Shown: positions 44,042 to 56,070 of the stretch, piece by piece
Layout of the letters: the number at the start of each line of letters is the position of its first letter
How positions within the stretch are numbered: position 1 is the first letter of the stretch
From: Hydnum rufescens UP504
Lineage: Eukaryota > Basidiomycota > Agaricomycetes > Cantharellales > Hydnaceae
Length of the DNA stretch: 64,000 nt
Reading direction: 5' to 3'
NCBI GenBank assembly: GCA_014904985.1
Contig: MU129070.1
Location: forward strand, 69,635 to 133,634
Translations under genes and position numbers: made by a program
Notes under the pieces: model-generated
The model's database searches: none
Seen by the model: only the letters and a program-made list of their open reading frames with translations
What the model was told of the DNA's origin: nothing

Positions 44042-44605
44042 CTCAAGCGCACACGATCCATCTTCACTGGGATATTAATAATTCATTCTTATTACTTAGA
44101 GAGACGCGCAGGTCACGCATGCATGTATAACACGATATTTCTTGTACATTTTTCGATCCTGACGTATTGGACCAAATCAAGATGTATCGATAGACTCGTG
44201 TGAATCCTGTCAGGATTACGATTTGCACGTTCCGCTCCTTTCTCGCGGCCTATGGTCGGTCCCACGATGTCCGACCTGGATTTTAAAACTGGATATTTGA
44301 CGTTGGCAGTGCGAATTAGCCCTTGGTGTGATCGGAGCCATCGGGGTGCCTTACTGTAAAGAGGTGTGGCCTTATTTAGCTGGAGGCTGTGCAGACAAAT
44401 CATCACGAGGTCCGACTGTATGCGGCCCTGTAAGTACATTCCCTCGAGTTCTTTGTCTTGGGAAAAATATATCCTTTTCAATCAGTGGAATACAGTACCA
44501 GCGAGGGACGAACTCAATTCATTCAGCCGAGCGGGGCCTTAAAGGGCGAGGTTGGGGATCATAAGGAATATAATTAGTACGCAGCGCTCTCTCACTACCA
44601 CCTCA
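44042..44605. other. Intergenic region
   Basis: No gene, RNA or repeat was recognised. Short frames on both strands lack support. Confidence 0.4.
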
Positions 44606-46296
44606 ATGTCTGGTTCACCTCCTGTCTCGCCCGCATCGACCGACTTTCCCCCCACCACCATCCCCGAATCTTCAGAGAAGGCAAGGGGCCGATTGTCTGA
44701 GATCGCTGAACCGGTGGAGCCCAGCGCCAATGCCACGAAAGAAGGGAGCTGGCCAGCGGTGACGGACCCACGGCGGTTGCTGCCTTACCGTGCCCTGAGT
44801 GATGCTCTGGGCTTCAGGGAGAGATACAGCTTGATTTTTTGTGCGTCGTCTCCTAGCAATGTGTTTAATGAGGCAAAGGCTCCGGGCTAATTACGACGCC
44901 TTGATACATGAAGTCATCGTTTTTGGTGGTGCCATCGTAGGATTGGTACTGGGTATGTAGTCGGGCTTGTATCAACGCGTTCTGGCTGACCAACAAAAAA
45001 ATTTCCCTAGCAAGATCCCGATCGCTCAAGCCAAACAGCTATGGTTACCAACTAATCCCAGGTCATTTTCCTCTGCGTGTTGTGATGGCGTCAAAATATG
45101 CAAGTTGATGACTTTTTAAAAAATATTTTCTAGGTGAAGCCTTTTGGGCCAACAGGGAACCATGGAAGGTATTCATGGCGATACATATCATCCTCAGCTT
45201 CAGTATGTCCTGCGTTGACCTCAATGGGCCCATCTTCAGTCACTGAAGATCCCTCAGTTGGAATTCTTCTAGTTCCTTGGCAGTACATCCCAGCCATGAT
45301 CCAAGAAGTAGGCCCTCTGTACTCTGACCCTTATCTATCAATTAAGAGATCTGACACACATTTATGCGTTCCACAGAATTATATGCGATTCCATCGTATC
45401 AATGGCTACATCGTCCTAGCACTTCTCCTCCCGGCCACCTTATTTGGCACTATCGTCTCGCGAAAGGCCTTTGGAGGAGATATAGCCGACCAGTCCGGAT
45501 TCTACAGCCTTGGGATCCTGACAAGCCTCTATGCATTGGAAGGGATGCGCACTGTCCACGATATTCCCCAGCATCGCCGGTGGATGTTACGTGCGTTCTC
45601 TCAGTCAAATATGGAAAATTAAGGAAAGACGGGGTTCTCTAACACAAGTTGTTTGGTGGTATCTTTCCTAACAGGATTTGGCGCACTGCTTGGTGCCGTC
45701 GTTACGGAGCGTCTCATCATACTGTGCGCTAAACAGATCATCTCGGACGTCGGCTCATATTATGCTGTCAGTTTTGAGCCAATTCAATTTGTGGTTCCAT
45801 CTTCTTACTCATACATTCTCATTCACTCCAGCTATGGAGATGCGATGAACTACTGTACGTGGTGGGCCAGAGCCAGCTCGGCGCCTACCCTTTGTGCCTA
45901 TCAGCGCAGGAAACTGGCCGCAATCTCGGACATGTGCAAGTGGCGGTCCACGCCTCCACCAGAGAGGCACCCATCAATAATGCGTCTGCACGACGCGTGA
46001 ACTCTGGAATGGCGATATGGACGGCACTTATTATTCATATGATCGGGGCAGAAATATACGTAAGTGCTGGCGCCCATCTTGCTAATAACCTCTTTGGGAG
46101 AGGTACCGTAATGCGGCTTTCCATTATCTATCTCCTTTCGCACATCTGGGCCCGACTGCCTGTTCACTCTGCTGACTCCCGGTTGCTGTATATGCAGATC
46201 CGTGCCACCGAGAAGGCTAATCAATATCGTGGCGGATGGATCCTTGGACGACCTGAGATGTTACCAGAGGGAAACCTCAAAACCCCAAATCATTAA
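44606..46296 (+). CDS. DUF2306 multi-pass membrane protein
   Basis: ATG at 44606 starts a Ser/Pro-rich cytosolic N-terminus (MSGSPPVSPASTDFPPTTIP, ending RALSDALGFRERYSLIF). Hydrophobic segments follow: FGGAIVGLVL, FMAIHIILS, then YMRFHRINGYIVLALLLPAT, SGFYSLGILTSLYALEGMRT, HRRWMLRAF, FGALLGAVVTERLIILCAKQ and, in the last exons, MAIWTALIIHMIGAEIYIRAT, ending GRPEMLPEGNLKTPNH. The H.IGY / HR.WM histidines are typical of DUF2306 membrane proteins, whose biochemical role is unknown. There are at least seven introns; several exon borders (44830-45130) are approximate. Confidence 0.7.
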
Positions 46297-47353
46297 TTAA
46301 TATACCAGGGATGATTTCGGAGCTTCAGCTGTTATGTTTTTCGGTGTACTCTTTCAAATTCCCCTTTTGATGGTTCTCTTTCCGTGTGGGGCTTTGTGGG
46401 GTGAAGTGCGAGACGATCTCACGTTAAGGGGTCGTCGCTTGTCGGGCATTACGATTGTAGCGATACGTATAGAGGGTAATGTGGTCTCAGGTTTTGGAAA
46501 GATTTTCTCCGCCGAGTCGAAATACATGTCTGTAAAACGGGCCGGCAATGCGCCAAGTTGGTAGGTTCTAGACGGGCGTCTCTAGAGATGGGGCCTATAA
46601 TGGAAAGGCAAGAAAAGCTCCGGAGCCTGTGCATCACTTCGCTCCAAGATATCATGAGATGTTATGTGTGATACCTTCTGGGTGAGGAAGAAGGTAAGAA
46701 GTAAGCCCGCTTTGCCAACAATGTAACAATGTTGAGGGCAGTTTAAATGTACCCCTAGGTCGGATCAGATTACATAATTGACAGATGGGGGAAATTTCTC
46801 GGAACGCAATGTACATTGACTTCCAATCGAGGAATTAGTTGAGTCATCGACCTTCGAGTATGACAGGCGCACATGCTCAAAGGTTGGGATCGTGTCACCT
46901 CGTTACGGCCACGACATTCTTGAGCTCCACATTTCATCTCCGAGTGAGCCGCCTTGGCAGAGCGAAGCACCTGACGGAGGGGTCCAAAACAGTAGTGCTC
47001 ACCCCATATGCACGCCACGTGGAATAATTTTCACATTGCACGGTCAGAAGGATACAAGGGACGGGTGAATCATGGATTATGTTCAAACGCGGCCACAATT
47101 CCCCTTGAATAAAGGAGTCCAAGAAGTAAGAAGTAGGGATGAGATTCCAAGAAAAAGCATGCGCACCACAATGACGATGAAAGGAAGAGCCGTCTTATCG
47201 CCAGGCAAGGATCTGAACAACATGATGTTGAATTCGAGATGCCCGGCCATGCATAGAGAGGAAGTAAGAAGAGTCTGGTAGAGTTCCAGCAAGGCTGGAC
47301 AAAATATTCCAAAATCGAATCACACCTGCCCCAGGGACACAGGGAGGCCAAAC
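46297..47353. other. Intergenic region
   Basis: No convincing gene. Frames on both strands are short and lack domains. 47060-47350 is the 3' flank of the dynactin-like gene. Confidence 0.4.
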
Positions 47354-48190
47354 TTATTCGAAAGAGAACTTGTTTCTCTCAGCGGTCACCTTCTCTAGCT
47401 TGGCAACATCTTCTTCTGCTTCACGAACGGAATCATTCCAGCTCACAAAAAGTTCTGAGAGCGCATTGATCTAGAAATGAGCATAAGAAGATCGTGCGAA
47501 TCCATGGAAAAACAAAGAAATACAAACATGGGAGGAATATCGCTGTAAGAGGGCCGCGATCCGACGTTCGAGCATATGGTACGTCACCGAATCTTCCGCG
47601 TGTGCGCTGATCAGCGCTCGAAGCCGTGGCTGCAAGCCCTCGTGCTCTGATGGACAAAGAAGTACGAGAGATGAGGATTTTAAAGTCAAAGCACATCGCA
47701 CCCCCCTACATACCAGGGAGTTTTCCTGCTCCCGCAACGCCTCGCTGATTAAGTGCCTGTATTTCGCGCATATCACGATCCGCACGGCGTAGTTCAGGCT
47801 CCATTTCACTCAAGAACGCGCCTAGCTCGGCTGGTGACAGATCCTCATATGAAGGTGCACCCGTAGTTGACCCATTCGGTAGCAATGTAAATGCGGGAGT
47901 GAGAAGGTGTTCATATTCATCGTCTACATTCAACATCAGATAAAATATCATCAAATGGAGGCGTAGGGCTTACAACTGTTCATAAAACGGCGGAACCCAT
48001 CATTCATTTCTATGGCTTCGTCTACCTGACGTTGGACTTCCTCTGTCTTACGGACAAGACTGACGGACGGCCTTGGCTCCGAGGACGTCTCTTTCCCGGA
48101 CTTTGCAGGTGGATTTACACCTGATACGAGAGCCTCAAGCCATCGGACGCGAAGCTCAAGGGAAACGAGGGGAGGAGTCCCACTTGACAT
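47354..48190 (-). CDS. Dynactin p22/p24 (DCTN3-like) subunit
   Basis: ATG at 48190. Exon 1: MSSGTPPLVSLELRVRWLEA, then LVRKTEEVQRQVDEAIEMND and FRRFMNS. Further exons give EYEHLLTPAFTLLPNG, YEDLSPAELGAFLSEMEPEL, ADRDMREIQALNQRGVAGAG, LQPRLRALISAHAEDSVTYH, ERRIAALLQRYSSH and finally NALSELFVSWNDSVREAEED with a coiled-coil end. LELRxRWLEA near the start and the all-helical coiled-coil layout fit the dynactin shoulder subunit p24. Dynactin activates cytoplasmic dynein for nuclear and vesicle transport in hyphae. The stop is at 47354-47356. It is divergent from the HDAC gene with 83 bp between ATGs. Confidence 0.68.
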
Positions 48191-48273
48191 TTGGCGCTTC
48201 CGGATGTATCTCCACGGTAAAATCCGGGTGGTCTGGCAATCGCAATTCCCCCCGATATTTGGAGGGCAGAAGC
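48191..48273. promoter_or_regulatory. 83-bp bidirectional promoter region
   Basis: Only 83 bp separate the ATGs of the dynactin-like and histone deacetylase genes, so both 5' leaders and core promoters must lie here or overlap coding sequence. No TATA box is evident. Confidence 0.5.
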
Positions 48274-50229
48274 ATGAGTACATTCTCTTCGCAGTCCTAT
48301 TTTTATACCCAGGAAGCCGCTGGAATTCCTCAGCCAGGGCAGTATCATATACAGGTGGGTCGAAGCATAATACTCCCGGAAAAATTACAAATCGAGCAAT
48401 TCCCATCTCCAGCCCCATTCCAGACCGGTAGTTTCATACTACCATCCAGAAGGAGTAGGAAATTATCACTATGGGGTATGAAACTTTGTAGTTCTTGCAA
48501 TAATGATTCCCACATTGATGCTCGAACAGGAGCGCCATCCAATGAAGCCTGCTCGGTTGACTCTGACAAATGCCCTTGTGACCGGATATGGCCTGCATAA
48601 GCAAATGGATTGCTTTCTCAACCCTAGACCCGCTACCCAGACGGAACTTGAAGAGTATCACGACCATGATTATATCGAATTCCTGAAGAGGTACGTGTTT
48701 TAATCAAAGGCATTAATGGTTTGGACCTCATTTTAGGTTTTAGAGTCTATCCAGAGGCTCCCGGGGTAGAGGATGGACCTAAGCTTCATAACTTTGGGGA
48801 AGATTGTCCGGTTTTTGATGGATTATATGAGTTTGTCTCGAAATACGCTGGAGCCAGTCTTCATGGAGCTAGGCGGTTGTCTCAGGGTGTTACAGATATC
48901 GCCATCAACTGGTCTGGCGGCCTTCATCACGCCAAACGAGGCGAGGCTAGCGGATTTTGCTACATAAACGATATCAATCTTGCAATTTTGGAATTACTCA
49001 GGTGATGAGATAATCATCGAATCTTATTCCCACCAATTCTGACTCTCATTGTTCCGTATCAAAGGTATCACGCACGCGTTCTTTACGTTGATATAGATAT
49101 ACACCACGGCGATGGAGTCGAGCTCGCCTTCTGGAACACGGATCGAGTTATGACCGTTTCGTTCCACAAGTATAATGGCGACTTCTTTCCTGGGACAGGA
49201 AAATTAGAAGATAACGGCGGTGGGCGAGGAAAGCATTTTTGCTTGAACGTTCCTCTGCAGGACGGCATAGACGACGATTCCTATGTCACTCTATTCAAAT
49301 CCATTATGGAACCCACTATCACTTCATTCCGACCTTCGTCGATCGTTCTGCAATGCGGTGCTGATTCACTCGGCTGCGATCGACTTGGCGCATTTAACCT
49401 CTCGATTCCTGCACATGGTGAATGTGTACGTTTCATAAAGGCATTCGGCCTCCCACTCCTCGTGCTTGGCGGAGGTGGTTACACCATCCGGAACGTCTCT
49501 CGGTGTTGGACGAATGAAACGGCGGTCCTCCTAGGCGCGACACTCCCTAAAGCGCTTCCATCGACTCCGTTTGATCAATTTTTTTCCCCCGATTACGCTT
49601 TATACCCTAAATTGGATGGGAAAGTGCCCAACAAGAATACCCGAGCGAGCCTCGAACATATACGCATCAGTATACGCGAGAAGCTGCGGTATCTCAATGG
49701 CGCGCCGAGCGTTCAGATGCAAGAGGTGCCACCAGATTTGGCTGGTTGGCTCGCCTCGGAAGTGCGAAATGCGGATGAAATGGAGGAGGATGAGAAAGGT
49801 AATGGCGCTGCAGGGGAGGCGAGGAACAATAGTAGTCGCCGCGCGCGGAATGAGTTCTTCGACGGTGACTCGGACGTGGAACGCGAGACCCACCCCATGC
49901 CTGCCCCCATCGTACCTCCAGCGACCACTCCCAGGGGGAGGGGTAGGGGCAGAGGCAGGGGGCGAGGGCGAGGGCGAGGAACATTGATTGCTCGAGACGT
50001 GACGTCTGATGATTCAGATGATGACACGGATACGACGCCGGCACCTCCGACACGCGCTCGAGGGCGTGGAAGAGGGAGGGGAAGAGGAAGGGGCAGAGGG
50101 CGATGGGCGAACCGTGACCTCGATAAAGGGGCCGAAAAAGAACAGGCGAGCTCACCTGCGACATCGGCACCGTCTATATATATTCCCCAGATGTTTGATA
50201 TGTTGACAGGAAAACCAACTTCCCTCTGA
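48274..50229 (+). CDS. HOS2: Class I histone deacetylase, HOS2/HDAC3-like, with Arg-Gly-rich tail
   Basis: ATG at 48274; the first intron joins GQYHIQ to [20 protein letters not shown], and the second leads to [14 protein letters not shown]. Catalytic features: [20 protein letters not shown] (proton-relay HH), [12 protein letters not shown] (zinc ligands D and H), [33 protein letters not shown] (zinc ligand D), [37 protein letters not shown] at the end of the domain favours HOS2/HDAC3 over RPD3. The C-terminal 140 residues add two RG-repeat blocks (49935-49982 and 50058-50105) flanking an acidic DSDDDTD stretch. It removes acetyl groups from histone tails, in Set3C-type complexes if truly Hos2. 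Stop at 50227-50229. Confidence 0.9.
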
Positions 50230-50815
50230 AGGCTTCGAAGGGCTCTGAAGTTATCTCTGACTTCCAGCCCTTCGAAGGCACCAGAGGAGATTGGACTTTC
50301 CTCGCGTATCCTGTGAACTGAAGTGTTTTGTATTCAGCTATAATCCATGTAACCATGTATCTGTAATTTTGTGGCCTGCAGGACAGCGAAGACCTTGTCA
50401 TGTGTATGTGTTCAGGTGGCCAGCTATCTTCTTTCCACCAAGAGGTTGATTTTGAATCTTTAGAGTCCGATATGCTCATATGCCGAGGCTCGTATTGAGC
50501 CACTTTTGGGACCACTGACCATATTACTTGCGCACTACCGGCGCAATTATCTAATATACCCGCCACTTCTTGTTTGGTTTTGTATCACTATTGCCTCAAC
50601 AAAATAACCCTAATCTCCGCACCCGGGTTTATTTGCAAAGCAAGGTCCGGGGCGCCGGCGGCGCCCTATCTAGTTGGCATTGCTAGCTCTTGCAATGATC
50701 GTCCCAGCCCTTGATGCAAACCTGTGAAAGCACGAGTTGGGCGTGTCGCATGACTAAAAGAGAACGGCACAGCCATGGATTGTATGGCGGATATCCAGTA
50801 AACTTGCCGTCTCGT
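50230..50815. other. HDAC 3' flank
   Basis: A GAAGGCTTCGAAGGGCTC / CCAGCCCTTCGAAGGC inverted pair lies immediately after the HDAC stop (50230-50280), able to form a hairpin in the 3' UTR. Nothing else was recognised. Confidence 0.45.
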
Positions 50816-51318
50816 TAGTGTTGGCGCGACTCGGCTTGGCGTGGTTTAGACTTGACTTCGGGCGACTCCGCAGGACTTCGGAGAGACTTGACTTAGACTC
50901 CGAGTCAACTTGGTTTGTTTACTTGTGTGCACAATAATGATAGCACAGAGTCAACCTCTCATCTGATAGTTCCATGACCTTGTTTGGGTGCCTAATGTGT
51001 CTTCTCACCCACCCCGGCCATCCAGCATCTGTCGGTCTGAAGATGGTAGGCCGGAAATTAACGGTAATTCCAACGGAAATTAAACATAAAATCCGAAACA
51101 AAATTTAAATCCGATCAACATCCCCGAAAAGACCGAGACTTGAGACAGATTTTAGCACAGGGATTGCAGTAACGTAATTGCGCTCTAGCTCTTGACTTGA
51201 GTCCAAGTCCAAGCCAAATATTTGTAATCAAGTGGCTTGGCTTGACTTGACTTGAAACGGACTGGCTCGGGACTCAAGTCGGCTTAAGTCCGAGTTCCAC
51301 GGCAACACTGCGTCGCGT
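50808..51318. mobile_element. hAT-like MITE, copy B
   Basis: Same family as the element at 16735-17322: it starts TAGTGTTGGCGCGACTCGG (50816) and ends with the inverted GTTCCACGGCAACACTG (51310). Flanks CGTCTCGT (50808-50815) and CGTCGCGT (51311-51318) match at 7 of 8 positions, consistent with an old 8-bp target duplication. The interior again consists of degenerate GACTTGACTT / GACTCAAGTC motifs without a gene. It lies about 210 bp upstream of secreted-protein copy B. Confidence 0.72.
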
Positions 51319-51339
51319 TACGTTTTTATTACCCCGTTT

Positions 51340-53300
51340 TATCTTTGCGGGTATTAGAGTACCATTGAATGGGAAGCTTACAGCCGATAACAGCCACATC
51401 CGTACAAGCGGATCGCGGGACTGGGTATATAAAGACCTCACTCGAAACGGCAATCCGCTCGTCTCCCCTCATCTTCTAAACTCCTCGAGCGTCGCCCACA
51501 TACATTCCTCCCCTCGGCATAATGCGCTTCTTCACGATATACACGATATACGCGCTCACACTCACAGTCGTTCCGTTCGCCCGCGCCAATTTTCATTATG
51601 GGATTTATAACTGTTTCGTGGAAGAAGGGGGATACATTAATGCTGGAATGATCGTACCCGCAAACAAAGGTAAAGAGTTATCTCGAGTATCTCATGTCCC
51701 TCTCGTCCAATTATTGAGGAGGCTAAAAATTGATGCATGTGGGCCAGATACCTGCACGAAAATATGGCATCTTTGGGACGTAGAAGATCAAATCCCGCCT
51801 GATGCCAAATATCCCAATGCGACGATTTACGGAAAACGCATCGGAATCAACCTTGCGAAATTGACTTGGAACGTCATTAACGGGACACAGCACGGGCACT
51901 GCGCCAAAATCAATCATGGTGCCGGGAAGAACAGCACCTGCACGCCTGTTGGAGATGGGGCAGATTGCAACTGGAACGATAGGGTCGTATGCTACTCGTC
52001 TTTGTCGTAGAGACTTGGTGGGGTGGAGCGCGCCTTTTATTGCGGACTCGCGTATTTATAGTACTCGTCCTTTCCACCAGCTTAATTCGAACTTCCCGGA
52101 GATGAAACCCTCTTCCATATCCATACGAAGAGTGTCGAAACGAGGACTAACTTGAAGGCCCCAAAGCAGGCTTCTATGGTCTTTGTGCAGTTGATGCCGA
52201 TCTACTTCTCATTTACTCTGGGCCGTCTTTTGACCTATATCCCCGCTTCCCACTAACAACGTGTATTGGATCTCGAGGAATTTCACGGCCCGTCATATCC
52301 ACTGGCCGATCAAATTCAGGGCTCTCCCTGTGATTCACTTGACAATCTTAGTAAACGTATTGACTTCGTAGGCGGAGCATAATAGAGTGAGGCTTGACCG
52401 GGTGTAAGCCACATCTCAATCCCTCTGATTTTGGCAACAATATTTGACGACAACGGCCTCAGCTTAATGTCAGTGACGTCGACGCACCCACGATGTCAGA
52501 TGAAAACATTGTTGGGTAGACTTCTCCATTCGCAAACCGAGCAAGTCCATCCAACCACCTCATTCCGCTGGCAAAATTGCATCGTCCCCATGAGGAACAG
52601 GCTGTGGCGTCCTGTTCCGCACCATACTAAATTCTGGCGTATCTCCCTTTCGACAACGGTACACGCCAATCGTGACGTTCTGGGCGCAACGAGTTGTGCT
52701 ATGGGTCTATAATCAAGCGATCTCGCTTTGGGTACAATCCTGGGCCTAGTTCGCATGTTGGTTGAAGTAACCACACTCCTGCGATACGAGTGCCCAGCAA
52801 TCCAGGTCCGTATCACCGTTTGAGTCGTGGTGTTGTGGGGGGCTCATACTGTGGACGCGTGGACTATAATGGAGTAACGATCAGATAACCGACCTTCAGC
52901 GCTGGTCCTCATGACCACACCCTTCAGCTACGGAAGTCCAGTTGCAACCCTATATGATGGGATCCATGCTTCTTGGATATATTTGTAGACCAAGAGGGGT
53001 GCTGCGCTTGCTAATGTATCTCCTGTTTTTTCAGCACAGCTAGTCTCCCAGGCAGAGGTCACACGTGATGGCTGAAGCACAGCTCCCTCCGAGTGCTTTC
53101 ATCGCACTCCTGGGTGATCTCTGATGCGTTCAGTACAGATACTAGCTGGATGTGACTTGTGCCTGTATTCATCATAGGATTTAGGGGAAAGACTGGCTTT
53201 GACTACAGCAATTTCCTTACGGTGAGCAGATTTTGCCGGAGCATGGCCGAGAGGGAGCTTCAATGGAATCCTGGCCCACAGTAGAATGCTTTGAATTCTG
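51340..53300. repeat. Segmental duplication, copy B
   Basis: Counterpart of 17890-20215. Direct homology covers the promoter (TATATAAAGACC near 51427), gene, post-stop block, the CAGTGACGTCGACGCACC block at about 52470 and the CTCCCTCCGAGTGCTTTC block at about 53085. The segment about 52080-52410 matches copy A only in reverse complement. Confidence 0.75.
51522..52010 (+). CDS. Small secreted cysteine-rich protein, copy B
   Basis: ATG at 51522; signal peptide MRFFTIYTIYALTLTVVPFA with cleavage expected around ARA|NFHYGIY. An intron at 51670-51747 (78 nt) joins VPANK to DTCTKIWHLW, exactly as in copy A. Because 78 is a multiple of three and lacks an in-frame stop, an intron-retaining 162-residue form is also open. 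The mature protein keeps the six cysteines of copy A and the same VVCYSSLS end. Differences are scattered substitutions, many in the first 50 residues. Unknown family; an effector-like profile is an inference from size, signal peptide and cysteines only. Confidence 0.72.
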   Translation: MRFFTIYTIYALTLTVVPFARANFHYGIYNCFVEEGGYINAGMIVPANKGKELSRVSHVPLVQLLRRLKIDACGPDTCTKIWHLWDVEDQIPPDAKYPNATIYGKRIGINLAKLTWNVINGTQHGHCAKINHGAGKNSTCTPVGDGADCNWNDRVVCYSSLS

Positions 53301-53739
53301 AAGGCCAAGGGGGATGGTGCTCAGGATTACTATCCCCAAGTTTTACATAAAAACCTACATATTCCCTAGGAATAATAGACCGATGGACTTATCTCTTGTG
53401 CCGATAGTTTCGCTTGCACAGCCATACCGTTGTAGGCCCGAGTTAGACCGAGTTAGACCGCGTCCAGAATGAGGGAAAGCCAGAGGAAATCTCGTGTATA
53501 AGGTCGAGATGGCTACTAATTCTCGGTAGCTAATAGCAGTGAAGTTGATGAGGTGAAGGAGTGAGCAGATCTTAAGATGAGAGAGAGAATAGATTTGCGG
53601 AAACTGCCGTTTTGGGGAAGCGCGCGCGCCTTTTATCCACTATCCTCAAAATTAGACTGGCGTGCGGTTGCCAGCCGAAATAAGGGTCCGGTACTTATAA
53701 GAGAACGATCTCGAACGCTCCTTCCCCTCACACTCAGAT
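52011..53739. other. Region between secreted gene B and PRO1
   Basis: Mostly duplication copy B without intact genes. A GAGTTAGACC motif occurs twice in tandem at about 53440-53460. No RNA gene was recognised. The promoter of PRO1 is expected in 53500-53739. Confidence 0.4.
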
Positions 53740-55704
53740 ATGCCTCGATCACAATCCTTGACCATCGTCATAAAGTTGGGCGAGTCGAGTCATTCCGGAT
53801 TGTGATTGTCTGAAATCTGACTTTAATCCTTGATTCTTGTGGGACTATAGGAACCTCTTCTATTGTGCATGAAACTACACATCAACCATTGCTGTCCACG
53901 CTCTCTTCTGTCGTAGAGACTGTCGTCCGCTTGCGGAATAATGGCCACAAGGTCGTCCTTGTTTCTTCAGGGGCAATAGGGGTGGGGTTGAAACGTATGG
54001 ACATGCAAGGGCGTCCCAAGAGTCTGGCTGGAACTCAGGTTCGTTCTTCCTACGTCGATGTCGCGTCCACGACGTCTCCTAAAAACCTTAAAATAGGCCC
54101 TGGCAGCTATAGGTCAGGGGCGACTCATTGCTTTGTGGGATAACCTGTTCGGCCAGCTTGGCCAACCTATAGCACAGGTTCTAATTACCCGTGGGGACAT
54201 CTCCGATGTGAGTGGATCGCTGCACGTGAATGTGTATATTTCTCAAAGACGACCACATCCCAGCGCACTCGATATCTCAACGCGATCAATACTTTAACCG
54301 AGCTACTCTCCATGGGAGTAGTGCCCATAATCAACGAGAACGACACCATTTCCGTTAGCGTACGTCAAAATAATTTCCCCCTTGCATGACTATTCGTGGG
54401 ATGATCTCCGGGAGACTTATCGTCATTCGTAGGAAATTAAATTTGGCGACAATGACACACTCTCAGCCATTGCATCTTCGATGCTTCATGCCCATTATCT
54501 TTTCCTTTTGACAGATGTGGACGCTCTCTACACTTCGAATCCAAGAAAAGACCCTTCAGCCCGGCCCATAGATGTCGTTTCATCGATATCTGCCATACGG
54601 ACACAAGGTATTACTGAATATTAATTTTTGGAGCGCCTCAGCGCGTAATATTATATTTGTTTTTCCCTAGTGAGTACCGCAACACTTGGTTCGCAGCTGG
54701 GCACAGGAGGCATGGAAACGAAACTGATCGCAGCGGAAATCGCGACCGGTGCTGGTGTGTCCACGATTGTAACATCAAGCAAAACCCCCGAGAACATCTT
54801 CAGCATCATCGAATACATCATGGCATCGACCGACCATACACCACATGGACATGCGACCCCCCTGCCCTCCCTCATTTCAAGCGGGACTAAGTTACCCGCA
54901 CCGGATCCCAATCCACATACCATCCGTCCACCCACTCTCGTCCGGCCCCCACATACACTTTTCTTGCCTTCATCCACTCCCCTTACAGATCTCAAATCGT
55001 GGACATATCACACACTTAATCCCGCAGGTAGCGTCATCGTCGATGCCGGGGCACATCGCGTCCTGTCTCGGCCGGACTCTGGAGGAAGACTTCTACCCGT
55101 TGGAGTCCTCGCCGTCAAGGGCACGTTCGCTTCAGGTCAGGCCGTGCGCATCCTCGTCCGCAGAAGGCGGGACGGTTCTGCCGACGCGCAGGACACTCTC
55201 ATCCGGGCGTCATATTCAAATTATTCGCCAAGCACCCAGCCGGCAACGCCTCAGCTGATCCCCGACTCACTTTCATCTCCAGTTTCGTTCATCGAGCCTA
55301 TTTCGCGGAATAGTTCCGGCGTTTCTATATCGGAGGCTGCGCGACGTGCTGCATGGGTCGCTGGTTTGAACGGGCTGCCCGAGCCCGAGGGGAAAGAGAA
55401 CGGTACTGCGAACGATTCCCACCAGCTCGAGACGGAGCTTATCGAAGACGATGACTGGGAGCACGTCGAAGTGGGACGTGGACTCGCCAACTATAACTCT
55501 GCGGATATCCATAAGGTCAAAGGGCACAAGAGGTGAATTCTTCTGGTCCTTATTTTATATTTTGTATCTCCCCAGGTGGGAATCGAACCCTTTCTTCATT
55601 CTGACTTCCTTCTTTTTCTTTTTTGTAGCTCCCGCGTCCCTAAGCTGTTGGGATATGCAGACTCGGAGTATGTGGTGGAGAATATCACCATCCGCATATC
55701 TTGA
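53740..55704 (+). CDS. PRO1: Glutamate 5-kinase with C-terminal PUA domain
   Basis: ATG at 53740 ([14 protein letters not shown]). The first intron (53780-53850) uses a GC donor and joins KLG to [17 protein letters not shown]. Then [138 protein letters not shown]. The PUA part starts about [20 protein letters not shown] and includes [14 protein letters not shown], interrupted by a variable Ser-rich insert, and ends [11 protein letters not shown]. It phosphorylates glutamate, the first step of proline synthesis, in the cytosol. Seven introns restore the frame throughout. Stop at 55702-55704. Confidence 0.93.
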
Positions 55705-56070
55705 ACCAGGCTGTTAGGTCTTTGTGTAATAGAGGCTTGTATTATCACCCGCCTACAGTGCTTGTGTAAGTAGTCTTCGCAGATGTCCCGGTATTCAGCC
55801 TGGAGGAATACATTCTTTTATGCAATCCCCCTCAAGTCCGTCCAGATCAGCGCCAATGAGCGGCCAATATATCAGCGGCCACTTGGGTGGGGGTCCAACG
55901 ATCACATTTGGTTTCAAAGGGTAAATACATTTTTCTCGTTGGGCCGTCACGACAACAAATCTTTGATTGAGCCCCTGACAGATTCCTTGACTCTGCTGGC
56001 GAATGTTCTCTTACCCATAACTGGTGTTTCATTTTCTGCTTCTCCTACTCCAGGGTTAGCGAACTTCGAA
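55705..56070. other. Convergent 3' region of PRO1 and the NTPase gene
   Basis: No gene. A long plus-strand open frame continuing to 56400 is antisense to the NTPase gene and has no protein-like features. Confidence 0.4.

Noticed and set aside
51670..51747. Reading secreted copy B as one uninterrupted 162-residue protein
   Set aside because: The 78-nt segment has GT/AG ends at the same place as the copy A intron, and its translation is not conserved; splicing is preferred.
53436..53462. Tandem GAGTTAGACC as a possible repeat array or tRNA
   Set aside because: Only two units and no tRNA fold.
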